16,110 nt of DNA from GWA2-49-15 sp964359085. GTDB lineage: Bacteria; Bdellovibrionota; Bacteriovoracia; Bacteriovoracales; Bacteriovoracaceae. The notes under the pieces were generated by a model that had not been told where the DNA came from, ran no database searches, and saw only the letters and a list, made by a program, of their open reading frames with translations. The position numbers and the translations under genes are program-made. Below are positions 6,769 through 13,433 of the stretch, piece by piece (positions within the stretch are counted from its first letter, which is position 1; every line of letters begins with the position of its first letter). Where the stretch lies: the NCBI GenBank assembly GCA_964359085.1, contig CAYHRT010000077.1, positions 1-16,110 on the forward strand, written 5' to 3'.

Positions 6769-7427
6769 TGAGACCCAATCTAAAAGTTGAATCATTCGCC
6801 ATAGGCAGTTATGCCTGCAATTGTTCTATTATCTATTCGACAACTACCCACGAAGCATTGGTGATTGATCCAGGTAATGATCCCAAAACAATAATGAAAA
6901 GATTGGCCACATTGCAAGTAAGCGTAAAGTTATTTTTGCACACCCATGCTCACTTTGATCATATTGGTGGTTCCAAAGAATTAAGAGATTTGACTGGGGC
7001 CCCAATCTATTTACATAAAAGCGACGAGCTTTTATATAAGAGTTTGCCGATGCAATCAATGATGTTCGGGCTCCCACCTTTGCAGACCGGCCCAATTGAT
7101 CACTTTATTCAGGATGGAGAAGAGTATGGTTTGTCCGATCCAGACCTCAAGTTATTTCTCAAGGCCATTCATACCCCCGGTCACACTTCGGGTTCCTGCT
7201 CCTTTTACACGGAAATCTTTGACCATCCTCTCCTCTTTGCCGGGGATACCCTTTTTCAAGGTTCGGTCGGACGAACGGACCTTCCTGGTGGTGATTTTGA
7301 AACGCTTAAAAAATCTATAAAAAATCGTCTCTATGTTCTTCCGAAAGAAACCATGGTTATTACAGGACACGGACCTTCTACCACCATTGCTGACGAGGGA
7401 AGGGACAATCCCTTCGTCAGTTTCTAA
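6768..7427 (+). CDS. MBL-fold metallohydrolase (glyoxalase II-like)
   Basis: A 219-residue single-domain metallo-beta-lactamase-fold hydrolase. The metal ligands are all visible: H-T-H-A-H-F-D-H (H60, H62, D64, H65), H139 in TPGHTSGS, D160 in FAGDTLF and H201 in ITGHGPST. The GSVGRTDLPGGD segment after D160 is typical of the YcbL/glyoxalase II-like branch, so hydrolysis of a thioester such as S-lactoylglutathione or a related thiol ester is possible. The true substrate cannot be read from sequence. There is no signal peptide, so it should be cytoplasmic. ATG 6768 is the only suitable start; there is no ribosome binding site, and a TATAAT lies six bases before it. The m5C methyltransferase gene starts 5 bp after its stop. 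Confidence 0.92.
   Translation: MRPNLKVESFAIGSYACNCSIIYSTTTHEALVIDPGNDPKTIMKRLATLQVSVKLFLHTHAHFDHIGGSKELRDLTGAPIYLHKSDELLYKSLPMQSMMFGLPPLQTGPIDHFIQDGEEYGLSDPDLKLFLKAIHTPGHTSGSCSFYTEIFDHPLLFAGDTLFQGSVGRTDLPGGDFETLKKSIKNRLYVLPKETMVITGHGPSTTIADEGRDNPFVSF
7391..7419 (+). other. Hairpin across the end of the MBL gene
   Basis: TGACG (7391-7395) pairs with CGTCA (7415-7419), and AAGGGA (7400-7405) with TCCCTT (7409-7414) around a CAA loop; the AGGG between (7396-7399) is a bulge. GTTTCT follows. It could slow or partly terminate transcription before the methyltransferase gene, but the U-tract is poor and the stem lies in codons. Confidence 0.25.
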
Positions 7428-7432
7428 TACCA

Positions 7433-8332
7433 ATGGGGCAGGACGACTTTCATCAGTATTATCAAGATTTGTATGGTGATCGTTGGAGTGGTCTTCGCGC
7501 CGCTTTGGTCAGTCCCTTGAAAAGTACCGTTGCCGTGCTTAATCCTTTTTGTACAGATCAAACATGGCGCGCTCAAGTCGGTGGGGTCAATTCGCCAGAT
7601 TGGGATATGATACTACTTCCTACAGTCTTAAGTGAAACTCCCTTTCCAGCACCCAGTACTTTTGGCATGGAACTGTATCCGTATTACTTACTTGATCACG
7701 CATCGGCAATTGCCGCTCTTCTCCTCCACCTTACATCGGAAACGTTGTATGCGGATTTTTGTGCGGCCCCAGGAGGGAAATCACTTATTGCGCTGTTTAA
7801 GCAGCACGGCCAAGTTAAGGCCCTGTTGAATGAACCATCGCAGGATCGTTTTAGAAGACTCAAAAGTAATCTTGCCCAGTATCTCCCGAGTAATATTATG
7901 AAGGAGCTTACACTCACATCATTTGATGGCCGGCGGTTTGGTCTTCACAGACCGGAAAGTTTTGACACTATTCTTCTTGATGCTCCTTGTAGTTCAGAAC
8001 GTCATGTTCTGCTTGATCAAAAAGAGTTAGCGCATTGGAAACCTAAACGGTCCAAACAGTTAAGCGAATTACAATTTTCTCTTTTGTGCTCGGCCTTCGC
8101 CTCACTGAAACTTGGTGGCCTCCTTCTTTATTCGACTTGTGCTTTGGCACCTCAAGAAAATGAAATACAAATTGAGCGTCTTATAAAAAAACGCCCCGAT
8201 CAGGTCGAGGTTGCCTCTCATCCGTTACTAGATAAATATTTTGAAAAGCGTTCTCACGGTTATCTGGCCCTTCCCGATTTACAACGGATGGGCCCGCTCT
8301 ACTGTTGCCTGTTAAAAAAGATAGAAAAATAG
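7433..8332 (+). CDS. NOP2/Sun-family RNA 5-methylcytosine methyltransferase, NSUN3/4-like
   Basis: This 299-residue SAM-dependent enzyme should methylate a cytosine C5 in rRNA or tRNA. Motif I is DFCAAPGGKS (109-118), motif IV LDAPCSSER (release cysteine C186) and motif VI YSTC (catalytic C236), followed by APQENE as in all NOL1/NOP2/Sun proteins. The stretch after motif IV (RHVLLDQKELAHWKPKRSKQLSELQ) looks closer to the NSUN3/NSUN4 mitochondrial group than to RsmB or RsmF. There is no N-terminal NusB domain and no C-terminal PUA domain, so the protein is of minimal length. It starts at ATG 7433, 5 bp after the MBL gene, without a clear RBS, so coupling is likely. The stop is 1 bp from the convergent radical SAM gene. 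The family is secure; the target RNA is unknown. Confidence 0.92.
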   Translation: MGQDDFHQYYQDLYGDRWSGLRAALVSPLKSTVAVLNPFCTDQTWRAQVGGVNSPDWDMILLPTVLSETPFPAPSTFGMELYPYYLLDHASAIAALLLHLTSETLYADFCAAPGGKSLIALFKQHGQVKALLNEPSQDRFRRLKSNLAQYLPSNIMKELTLTSFDGRRFGLHRPESFDTILLDAPCSSERHVLLDQKELAHWKPKRSKQLSELQFSLLCSAFASLKLGGLLLYSTCALAPQENEIQIERLIKKRPDQVEVASHPLLDKYFEKRSHGYLALPDLQRMGPLYCCLLKKIEK

Positions 8333-8333
8333 G

Positions 8334-9347
8334 TTAAAATCGTCCAGGCAACGGTGTCCGGCATTTCGAGCATATGCCATCTTTCAAAGCGACAATTTGA
8401 ACTTTGTACCAATCACGCTGAATTAAACAAGTTCCACATTTTTTGCAGAAAGTACTCTGGCCCTCGGGATGATGGACATTACCTAAATAGACGTAATGCA
8501 GGCCGACCTCCTTGGCAATATCTCGTGCTCTCAGCATGGTTGAATAGGGGGTATTCGGAATGTTCAACATCTTATAACTGGGATGAAAGGCCGAGAAATG
8601 TATGGGTACTTCCGGCCCCAACTCTTGCGCGATCCACTCACATAGTTTGCGAATTTCCTCGGGTGAGTCATTCATTTCTGGAATAAGAAGAGTGGTGATT
8701 TCTAACCATACACGAGTATTGTGTTTAACGTATTTTAAAGTTTCCAGCACTGGTGCCAGGTGTGCTCCGGTCAGTTTCTGATAAAATTCCTCGCCAAATG
8801 ACTTGAGATCAATATTGGCCGCATCCATATGCTCAAAAAATTCTACCCGAGGTTCAGGATTGATGTAGCCCGCAGTAACGGCGACAGTATGCAGGCCCAT
8901 TGCTCTTGCTTCCCGGGCCACGTCGACAGCATATTCAAGAAAGATGACCGGGTCGTTATAGGTGAAAGCAATCGAAGGAGAGCGGGCCTTGATCGTCATA
9001 TCGACAATGTCTTTGGGTGACGCGCTCCTGGTTAGTACATCCATCTCGCGCGTCTTACTGATGTCTGAATTCTGACAGAACTTGCACGCCAGATTACAGC
9101 CCGCAGTCCCAAAGGATAGGATAGTAGTACCGGGATAAAAATGATTGAGTGGTTTTTTTTCGATGGGATCAATGGCAAAACCACTACATCGGCCATAGGT
9201 GGTGAGTACTAAACGGTCTTTCTGATAGGCCCGAACAAAACATAGTCCGTTTTGTCCTTCATGGAGGGTGCAAAAACGAGGACATAAATCACATTGAATT
9301 TGTCCGTTTGGAAGTTGATGCCAGTAACGTGCCTCACCTGTACTCAT
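8334..9347 (-). CDS. amrS: AmmeMemoRadiSam system radical SAM enzyme
   Basis: A 337-residue radical SAM protein of the AmmeMemoRadiSam set. The N-terminus carries a cysteine cluster (C19, C22, C26, C36). The cluster-binding motif is CNLACKFCQN (C84, C88, C91; CxxxCxxC), preceded by LSFGTAGC. Further on are FTYNDPVIFLEY and NIDLKSF, characteristic of PflA-like/AmrS proteins. The C-terminus has a second metal-ligand group, CKKCGTC (301-307) and CSKC (326-329). ATG at 9347 is chosen; the TTG two codons upstream is less likely. It is divergent from the MEMO-like gene by 67 bp and convergent with the methyltransferase. The reaction and substrate of this enzyme are not known to me; a glycyl-radical activase-like or tRNA/protein-modifying role is speculative. 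Confidence 0.93.
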   Translation of the reverse strand: MSTGEARYWHQLPNGQIQCDLCPRFCTLHEGQNGLCFVRAYQKDRLVLTTYGRCSGFAIDPIEKKPLNHFYPGTTILSFGTAGCNLACKFCQNSDISKTREMDVLTRSASPKDIVDMTIKARSPSIAFTYNDPVIFLEYAVDVAREARAMGLHTVAVTAGYINPEPRVEFFEHMDAANIDLKSFGEEFYQKLTGAHLAPVLETLKYVKHNTRVWLEITTLLIPEMNDSPEEIRKLCEWIAQELGPEVPIHFSAFHPSYKMLNIPNTPYSTMLRARDIAKEVGLHYVYLGNVHHPEGQSTFCKKCGTCLIQRDWYKVQIVALKDGICSKCRTPLPGRF

Positions 9348-9414
9348 GTGCAATATTCTATACTTTGAAGGTGAATTTGGGGAGAATATGCCTCATTAAT
9401 CTAACTGAGCATTG

Positions 9415-10245
9415 ATGATGAATACTTTGCTTAAATTACCCAACGTGGCCGGCACATTTTATGACTCCGACCCAATTCGCTTAAAAGCAATGATCGTGAA
9501 GTTTATTGGTGACTCGCCTGTTTTGGGCACAAAAAATTGCCGTATGCTGATTGTTCCTCACGCCGGATATATTTACTCAGGGCCGATTGCGGCATCTGCC
9601 TACAAGTTATGGGAAGAGTTAGGCGCACAAAAGCAAGAAGTGGTAATCCTGTCTCCAACTCACTATCATCATTTATCAACAATAGCTTCACTCACCAACG
9701 ATGCCTATCAAACCCCTTTGGGTAATGTTTCCATAAATAAAGGGGCAGTCGAGCAATTGGTGCAACAGAATCTGGTAGAGATTCGGCCGGAAATTTTTGA
9801 GCGGGAACATGCCTTGGAAGTTCATTTACCTTTTTTACAAATTCTTTTTAGAAATTTATCTATTGTTCCATTGATCGTTGGACAAGTTAATTCTTCTGAG
9901 GTTGTTAAGATCTTGGAGGTCTTGGATGATGGCAAACGTCGTTTTGTTGTCAGCACCGATCTTAGCCATTTCCATTCCTGTGAACAGGCCCGGCGACTTG
10001 ATGCAGAAACGGCCAAGTTAATTGAAACATATCAAAGTGAGCGACTCAGAGGAGAGATGGCCTGTGGATACTATCCACTGCGTGGAGTGCTTGAGTATGC
10101 CCGTGCCCACGCTATGACAGTGAAAAGACTTGATCTCCGTAATTCATCAGATACTGCAGGAGAACCAGAAAGGGTAGTGGGTTATGGGGCCTTTGCTATC
10201 TACTCTGCAAATGATTCAGAAAAAACCATAGCTTCAAAGGTATAA
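9415..10245 (+). CDS. amrB: AmmeMemoRadiSam system protein B (MEMO-like)
   Basis: A 276-residue member of the MEMO family, whose fold is related to extradiol dioxygenases. Likely metal/active-site residues seen are H49 in IVPHAGYIYSG, H83 in SPTHYHH, H185/H187 in STDLSHFH and C217 in MACGYYPL, which line up with the conserved His/His/His/Cys set of human MEMO1. The N-terminal VAGTFYDSDP is the usual family opening. Two adjacent ATG codons (9415, 9418) are possible; GAG at 9407-9409 slightly favours 9415. It is divergent from the radical SAM gene, and its last 46 nt overlap the end of the AMMECR1-like gene on the other strand, so the three members of the set are contiguous although not co-oriented. 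Molecular role unknown; an iron- or copper-binding role is suggested for the animal protein. Confidence 0.93.
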   Translation: MMNTLLKLPNVAGTFYDSDPIRLKAMIVKFIGDSPVLGTKNCRMLIVPHAGYIYSGPIAASAYKLWEELGAQKQEVVILSPTHYHHLSTIASLTNDAYQTPLGNVSINKGAVEQLVQQNLVEIRPEIFEREHALEVHLPFLQILFRNLSIVPLIVGQVNSSEVVKILEVLDDGKRRFVVSTDLSHFHSCEQARRLDAETAKLIETYQSERLRGEMACGYYPLRGVLEYARAHAMTVKRLDLRNSSDTAGEPERVVGYGAFAIYSANDSEKTIASKV

Positions 10246-10790
10246 AATTCGACCATCGGATCGTGAATGGCATCACTGGCCAAGCCGGCCTTAAGACAGG
10301 TGTGTTGTAAAAATGTTTCGCGATTCCATCTCCATTCCACTGGAACTTGTGGCAGAAGTAGTCCCTGATAAAATGCTTTCTTAACCAGCAATCCGTGTTT
10401 TCCGACAACAATTTTGGTGAGGTCACGACAAAGTTCGAGCGGCCCCATGACAGATATTTCCAGCCGTGAATTTTCGAACTCAGTTTTGCTGATAGGATTG
10501 AAACGGGGGTCTTTAAAACCGGCGGAGACAGCATTCCTGGCGATATTTAAAAAAAGGGCCTCATCACTTCGAATTGTGCCAATACAGCCACGTAAATTAT
10601 GTTCAAGATGCAAGCTTACAAAGCAGCCTAGCGAATGGAGCAAGGACGTCTTTTCACCAAAAACGCCAGTGATGTCCTGTTCAGTGATGACAAGTTCAGT
10701 TGCATTTTCCAAAAAAAATGCGAGCGCACGTCGGGCCAATTCAAGCGAATATTTTTTTTCTTGAGGTGAGAGAATTGCGCCAGTTTCCAT
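10200..10790 (-). CDS. amrA: AmmeMemoRadiSam system protein A (AMMECR1-like)
   Basis: A 196-residue AMMECR1-domain protein. The hallmark is LRGCIGT (66-72), followed by N-A-x-S-A-G-F-x-D-P-R-F, both diagnostic for the family, then SRLEISVMGPLE and a long core ending in VEFYTFEAMVFSE. AGGAGG stands 8 nt before ATG 10790, the best ribosome binding site of the locus. The 3' end overlaps amrB by 46 nt on the opposite strand. A candidate promoter with a perfect TTGACA lies about 98 bp upstream of the start. The family is secure; the domain is proposed to act with the radical SAM and MEMO-like proteins, and the chemistry is unknown. Confidence 0.94.
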   Translation of the reverse strand: METGAILSPQEKKYSLELARRALAFFLENATELVITEQDITGVFGEKTSLLHSLGCFVSLHLEHNLRGCIGTIRSDEALFLNIARNAVSAGFKDPRFNPISKTEFENSRLEISVMGPLELCRDLTKIVVGKHGLLVKKAFYQGLLLPQVPVEWRWNRETFLQHTCLKAGLASDAIHDPMVEFYTFEAMVFSESFAE

Positions 10791-10939
10791 GCCCTATACC
10801 TCCTAGCAATAATTCAAGGCAACACGCCATCAGTTTGACCTTGTTACCCCGCGAAATTACGTCCCAATGTAGCCAAAATAGGCCCTATGTCAAGGTTTTG
10901 GCGAGCTGTGGCATAATAAGAGATGAAAAGGAGTAGAAC
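10791..10939. promoter_or_regulatory. Divergent promoter region of amrA and the PAP2 gene
   Basis: For amrA (minus): TTGACA (10893-10888), a 16-bp spacer and TACATT (10871-10866), giving a leader of about 70 nt. The spacer includes the palindrome TAGG-C-CCTA (10879-10887), and the wider arms GCCAAAA (10872-10878) and TTTTGGC (10896-10902) bracket it: a candidate operator. For the PAP2 gene (plus), only a -10-like CATAAT (10912-10917) is seen, with no good -35; AAAAGGAG (10926-10933) is its ribosome binding site. The minus-strand promoter is plausible, the rest weak. Confidence 0.4.
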
Positions 10940-11686
10940 GTGCCCCATAGACACGTGTCCTATGTGAACTCCAGCTCTTTTGAAAGTTCGTACAATACCA
11001 TTCAAACGGTGAAAAGACCGTGGTGGCGGTCGTTTTGTCTGCTCTTGCTTGGAATCGTCGGATTTGCTCTTCCTTACATCCTTTCCAATTGGTGGAACGC
11101 AAGTCGCGAATTTCATTTCGCTCCCTATCTTGATATCGAATTACAGATACCTCGGGTCAATTGGATGATTATCCCCTATGTCTCGGCCTATTTGATGGGA
11201 CTCGCCTCGATTCAATGTTTGCCTTACTTAGCACAAAAGGCCTTGATGAAGGCCATTAATGTTGCCGGGATTATTGGGGGAATTATTTTTATCTTATTTC
11301 CCACCGAGCTTGGTTATTTTCGGAGTCCGGATGGTCTTGGTTTTTGGCGGCCAGTCTATGAAATTTTGTGGTCGCTCGATCATCCTTACAACTTGACTCC
11401 CTCCATGCATGTGACGATGGCCTATCTTATGATCGTGCCGGTAATTCAAGTTTCGAAGTCTGTCTTTATGAAATCTGCTCTCGCCTTGTGGCTTTTTTTA
11501 GTATGTCTTTCAATCGTTTTGGTTCATCAACATCATGTGATTGATTTTGTAACCGGCTTTGCCTTGGGTTGGTTATGCGATATTTTTATTTACCGACCCG
11601 CTGTCATTTCCTATGCCCATGACATGGTATGGACTTCACATACGACTGCCTCTCCGCCTGTGCATCAGGATAAGGATGCTGCATAA
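10940..11686 (+). CDS. PAP2-superfamily membrane phosphatase/transferase
   Basis: A 248-residue polytopic membrane protein with about six hydrophobic segments (first at 31-49). The PAP2 catalytic elements are PSMH (154-157) and H198-x3-D202 in VHQHHVIDFVTG. In the third motif the usual S-R-x5-H-x3-D reads S-I (191-192), so the arginine is replaced. This form, with PSxHV and HHxxDxxxG, resembles the PAP2_3 branch related to inositol phosphorylceramide synthase, which handles lipid phosphates or moves phospho-head groups. The start is GTG at 10940 with AAAAGGAG 6 nt upstream; no nearer ATG has an RBS. Divergent from amrA; convergent with the lipoprotein gene. The family is secure; substrate not readable. 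Confidence 0.88.
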   Translation: MPHRHVSYVNSSSFESSYNTIQTVKRPWWRSFCLLLLGIVGFALPYILSNWWNASREFHFAPYLDIELQIPRVNWMIIPYVSAYLMGLASIQCLPYLAQKALMKAINVAGIIGGIIFILFPTELGYFRSPDGLGFWRPVYEILWSLDHPYNLTPSMHVTMAYLMIVPVIQVSKSVFMKSALALWLFLVCLSIVLVHQHHVIDFVTGFALGWLCDIFIYRPAVISYAHDMVWTSHTTASPPVHQDKDAA

Positions 11687-11716
11687 AAAGTACGGCCATC
11701 ATTTCTGACGGCCGTA
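11686..11716 (-). terminator. Intrinsic terminator of the lipoprotein gene
   Basis: On the minus strand TACGGCC and GGCCGTA (7-bp perfect arms, 11716-11710 and 11697-11691, 12-nt loop) are followed by C and five T residues (11690-11686). It lies 26 bp after the lipoprotein stop. On the plus strand the stem has no T-run after it, so it is unidirectional, though it may also block read-through. Confidence 0.8.
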
Positions 11717-11741
11717 TCACAGGATGAAATTCTGGATAATC

Positions 11742-12419
11742 TTACGGAAGTTTAACGATAATATCTTCTGGTAGGGTCTTCTTAATATTTATATCAAGAA
11801 TCTGCCCTTTGGAGAAACCTGCCACAAAGAAAATTCCACCGTGTTGGGTGACATTGCCCTGGTCGTCATAAGCCGGCCCATAAACCATGCCTTGACCCCA
11901 AATTTTGCTCTTTTTCTTTAGGTACTGAGAAACCGAGAGTCCATCTGGATATCGGTTATCAAATAGTTTAAGACTAACAGCAACACCGACATAGAAAGGA
12001 TTTTTGTAACCGATATAGAGTGTGAGATCCAAAAATTCAGTAAAGTTTGGAATATCTACACGAACTAATTCTCCAGGGGTAATCCAACTTGGCAAAGGTT
12101 CACCATTAGGGAGAGTGGTGACTGGCCCAAATCCTTCCCAAACTTCCGATGTAAAAATAGTTAGATCGGCCGTGACATAGACCTGAAAGGGTTTGCCTTC
12201 CTGAGGGGCCGCAACACCAACCGTACCATACTTGACACCTTTGACTACGATGTCCACGGATTTGGTCACATTAAAACCAAATTCAGGGATAAAATTTGCT
12301 GTGGTGGTGACGGTGTTTTCACCAACCCCTAAAGAGAATCCATCAATAATTTGTTTGCAACCACTCAAGCTAAAGGCCATGGCCAAAACCATGAAGGTTG
12401 CCAGACTTCGCTTCATCAT
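11742..12419 (-). CDS. Putative lipoprotein of unknown function
   Basis: This 225-residue protein starts with a lipoprotein signal peptide: M-M-K-R, a hydrophobic run, then the lipobox L-S-G-C with C21 as the lipidated residue. The next residues are K-Q, not D, so by the Asp+2 rule it would go to the outer membrane if the rule applies here. The mature part is rich in beta-type stretches with many aromatic and V/G residues (e.g. VYVTADLTIFTSEVWEGFGPVT), and I recognise no domain. ATG at 12419 is used: AGGAGG stands 5 nt upstream. A second in-frame ATG follows directly. It has its own terminator and a candidate promoter, so it is probably monocistronic. It is divergent from the secreted lipase by 186 bp, which may indicate a shared job at the envelope. 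Confidence 0.8.
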   Translation of the reverse strand: MMKRSLATFMVLAMAFSLSGCKQIIDGFSLGVGENTVTTTANFIPEFGFNVTKSVDIVVKGVKYGTVGVAAPQEGKPFQVYVTADLTIFTSEVWEGFGPVTTLPNGEPLPSWITPGELVRVDIPNFTEFLDLTLYIGYKNPFYVGVAVSLKLFDNRYPDGLSVSQYLKKKSKIWGQGMVYGPAYDDQGNVTQHGGIFFVAGFSKGQILDINIKKTLPEDIIVKLP

Positions 12420-12605
12420 ATTTTCCTCCTGACAAAAGTTCGATTACTCGGTGAGAAATTCTAGAGGGCGTCATGATGTTTGGCCAAAGAATTAATGACT
12501 TTCGCCGTAATGTCAGATTTTTTCAGGACGAAAGATATAACATCAATTGACAATCGAATTTGTGAAACATGAAAATCTCGCTTAAATAAATTAGCGGAGG
12601 TTTTC
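12420..12605. promoter_or_regulatory. Divergent promoter region of the lipoprotein and lipase genes
   Basis: For the lipoprotein (minus): TTGGCC (12487-12482), 18-bp spacer, TAGAAT (12463-12458), leader ~30 nt. For the lipase (plus): TTGACA (12547-12552), 18 bp, GAAAAT (12571-12576), start about 12583; and a second -10-like TATAAC (12536-12541) with a weak -35, start about 12548. The second, longer transcript would include the left arm of the RBS-burying stem at 12563-12613, the first would not. Matches to consensus only. Confidence 0.45.
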
Positions 12606-12613
12606 ATGTTTCA
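12563..12613 (+). promoter_or_regulatory. Long stem covering the lipase RBS and start codon
   Basis: TGAAACATGAAAA (12563-12575) is perfectly complementary to TTTTCATGTTTCA (12601-12613). Pairing continues inward: T12576 with G12600, CTC (12577-12579) with GAG (12597-12599), a bulged G12596, GC (12580-12581) with GC (12594-12595) and T12582 with A12593. This gives about 20 pairs and a 10-nt AT-rich loop. GGAGG (12596-12600) and the ATG (12606-12608) both lie in the right strand, so the stem would block initiation if the left arm is transcribed. It may be a thermosensor, a riboregulator or simply an inverted repeat. Confidence 0.55.
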
Positions 12614-13433
12614 GCGATATGTGGTGTTCGTTACTTTGATCTTTTTCTCATCCATGATTATGTTGCATGATGCCCAGGGTGCTTCAGCACCTATTATTTA
12701 CGTGCATGGCGTTGGAATAAGTTATCATCCCTTCGAGTACTTGGTGCCACTGAAACGGGCATTCAAAGAAAAAGGCCATCGGCTCCTTATTGCTCAAACC
12801 CCTGCGGTCGATTCCATCCAGGCAAGCGGTGACGATTTATTGAATGAAGTGCAACGTTTAGCACCCTCAGGCCCTTTTCATTTGATTGGTCACTCGATGG
12901 GAGGCCTTGTCGCACGTTCCATGCTGTCGCGTTATGACTTCAAGGGGCGCTGCCTATCACTCACGACGATTTCTACTCCGCACCGTGGTTCGAAGGTAGC
13001 AGACTGGGCCCTTGAGTTTCGTCAAGATAAGCGCTTTGCCGCAAATATTATTGAGATAGTGCGAAAATTTTATAATGACAGTTGGGCCACAGTAGCTGAA
13101 CTCACCACAAAAAATATGCAGGAACAATTCAATGTCACCCATCAAAATGCTTCTGAAGTACGTTACTTCTCTATTGCCTCGTATATTCCTGCCCCGGCGC
13201 TCTTTTACACTCAAAACCCCTATCTTCTGGTTGCCCATCGTGTAAACACCCAAGCAGGTTCTCCTCTTAGTGACGGTCCCGTCGCCATTGAATCTGCCAA
13301 ATGGGGAGAAGTGTTGGCCATTGTTCCCAGTGATCATTATGCTAACACCGCCCCTCTTCCCTTCGGAGGGAAAATCATTTACAAGGATGTCATAGACATT
13401 ATCGTTAAAAACTTAGAGAACCATTGGCCCTAA
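12606..13433 (+). CDS. Secreted alpha/beta-hydrolase lipase
   Basis: This 275-residue protein begins with a Sec-type signal peptide (hydrophobic residues 6-20, likely cleavage near AQGASA). The alpha/beta-hydrolase core follows: oxyanion-hole HG in IIYVHGVG (34-35), nucleophile S97 in GHSMG (95-99), STPHRGSKVAD after it (as in family I lipases of Pseudomonas/Burkholderia), acid D223 in PLSDGPV and H244 in PSDHYAN. It should hydrolyse ester bonds of triacylglycerols or similar lipids in the periplasm or outside. The calcium-site and lid details cannot be settled. ATG 12606 has GGAGG 5 nt upstream, within a potential stem (12563-12613). Its end overlaps the tcdA start by 10 nt. Confidence 0.9.
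   Translation: MFQRYVVFVTLIFFSSMIMLHDAQGASAPIIYVHGVGISYHPFEYLVPLKRAFKEKGHRLLIAQTPAVDSIQASGDDLLNEVQRLAPSGPFHLIGHSMGGLVARSMLSRYDFKGRCLSLTTISTPHRGSKVADWALEFRQDKRFAANIIEIVRKFYNDSWATVAELTTKNMQEQFNVTHQNASEVRYFSIASYIPAPALFYTQNPYLLVAHRVNTQAGSPLSDGPVAIESAKWGEVLAIVPSDHYANTAPLPFGGKIIYKDVIDIIVKNLENHWP

Noticed and set aside
8354..8686. 110-residue plus-strand reading frame
   Set aside because: It is an antisense shadow of the radical SAM gene, with no RBS and no recognisable motif.
9348..9414. Promoters between amrS and amrB
   Set aside because: TATAGA and TATGCC-like hexamers with weak -35s are seen on the two strands, but nothing reaches a useful match.
10414..10764. 116-residue plus-strand reading frame
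   Set aside because: Antisense to the AMMECR1-like gene, with low-complexity serine-rich text and no start signal.
12957..13337. 126-residue minus-strand reading frame
   Set aside because: It lies wholly antisense to the lipase gene, with no start signal or family features.
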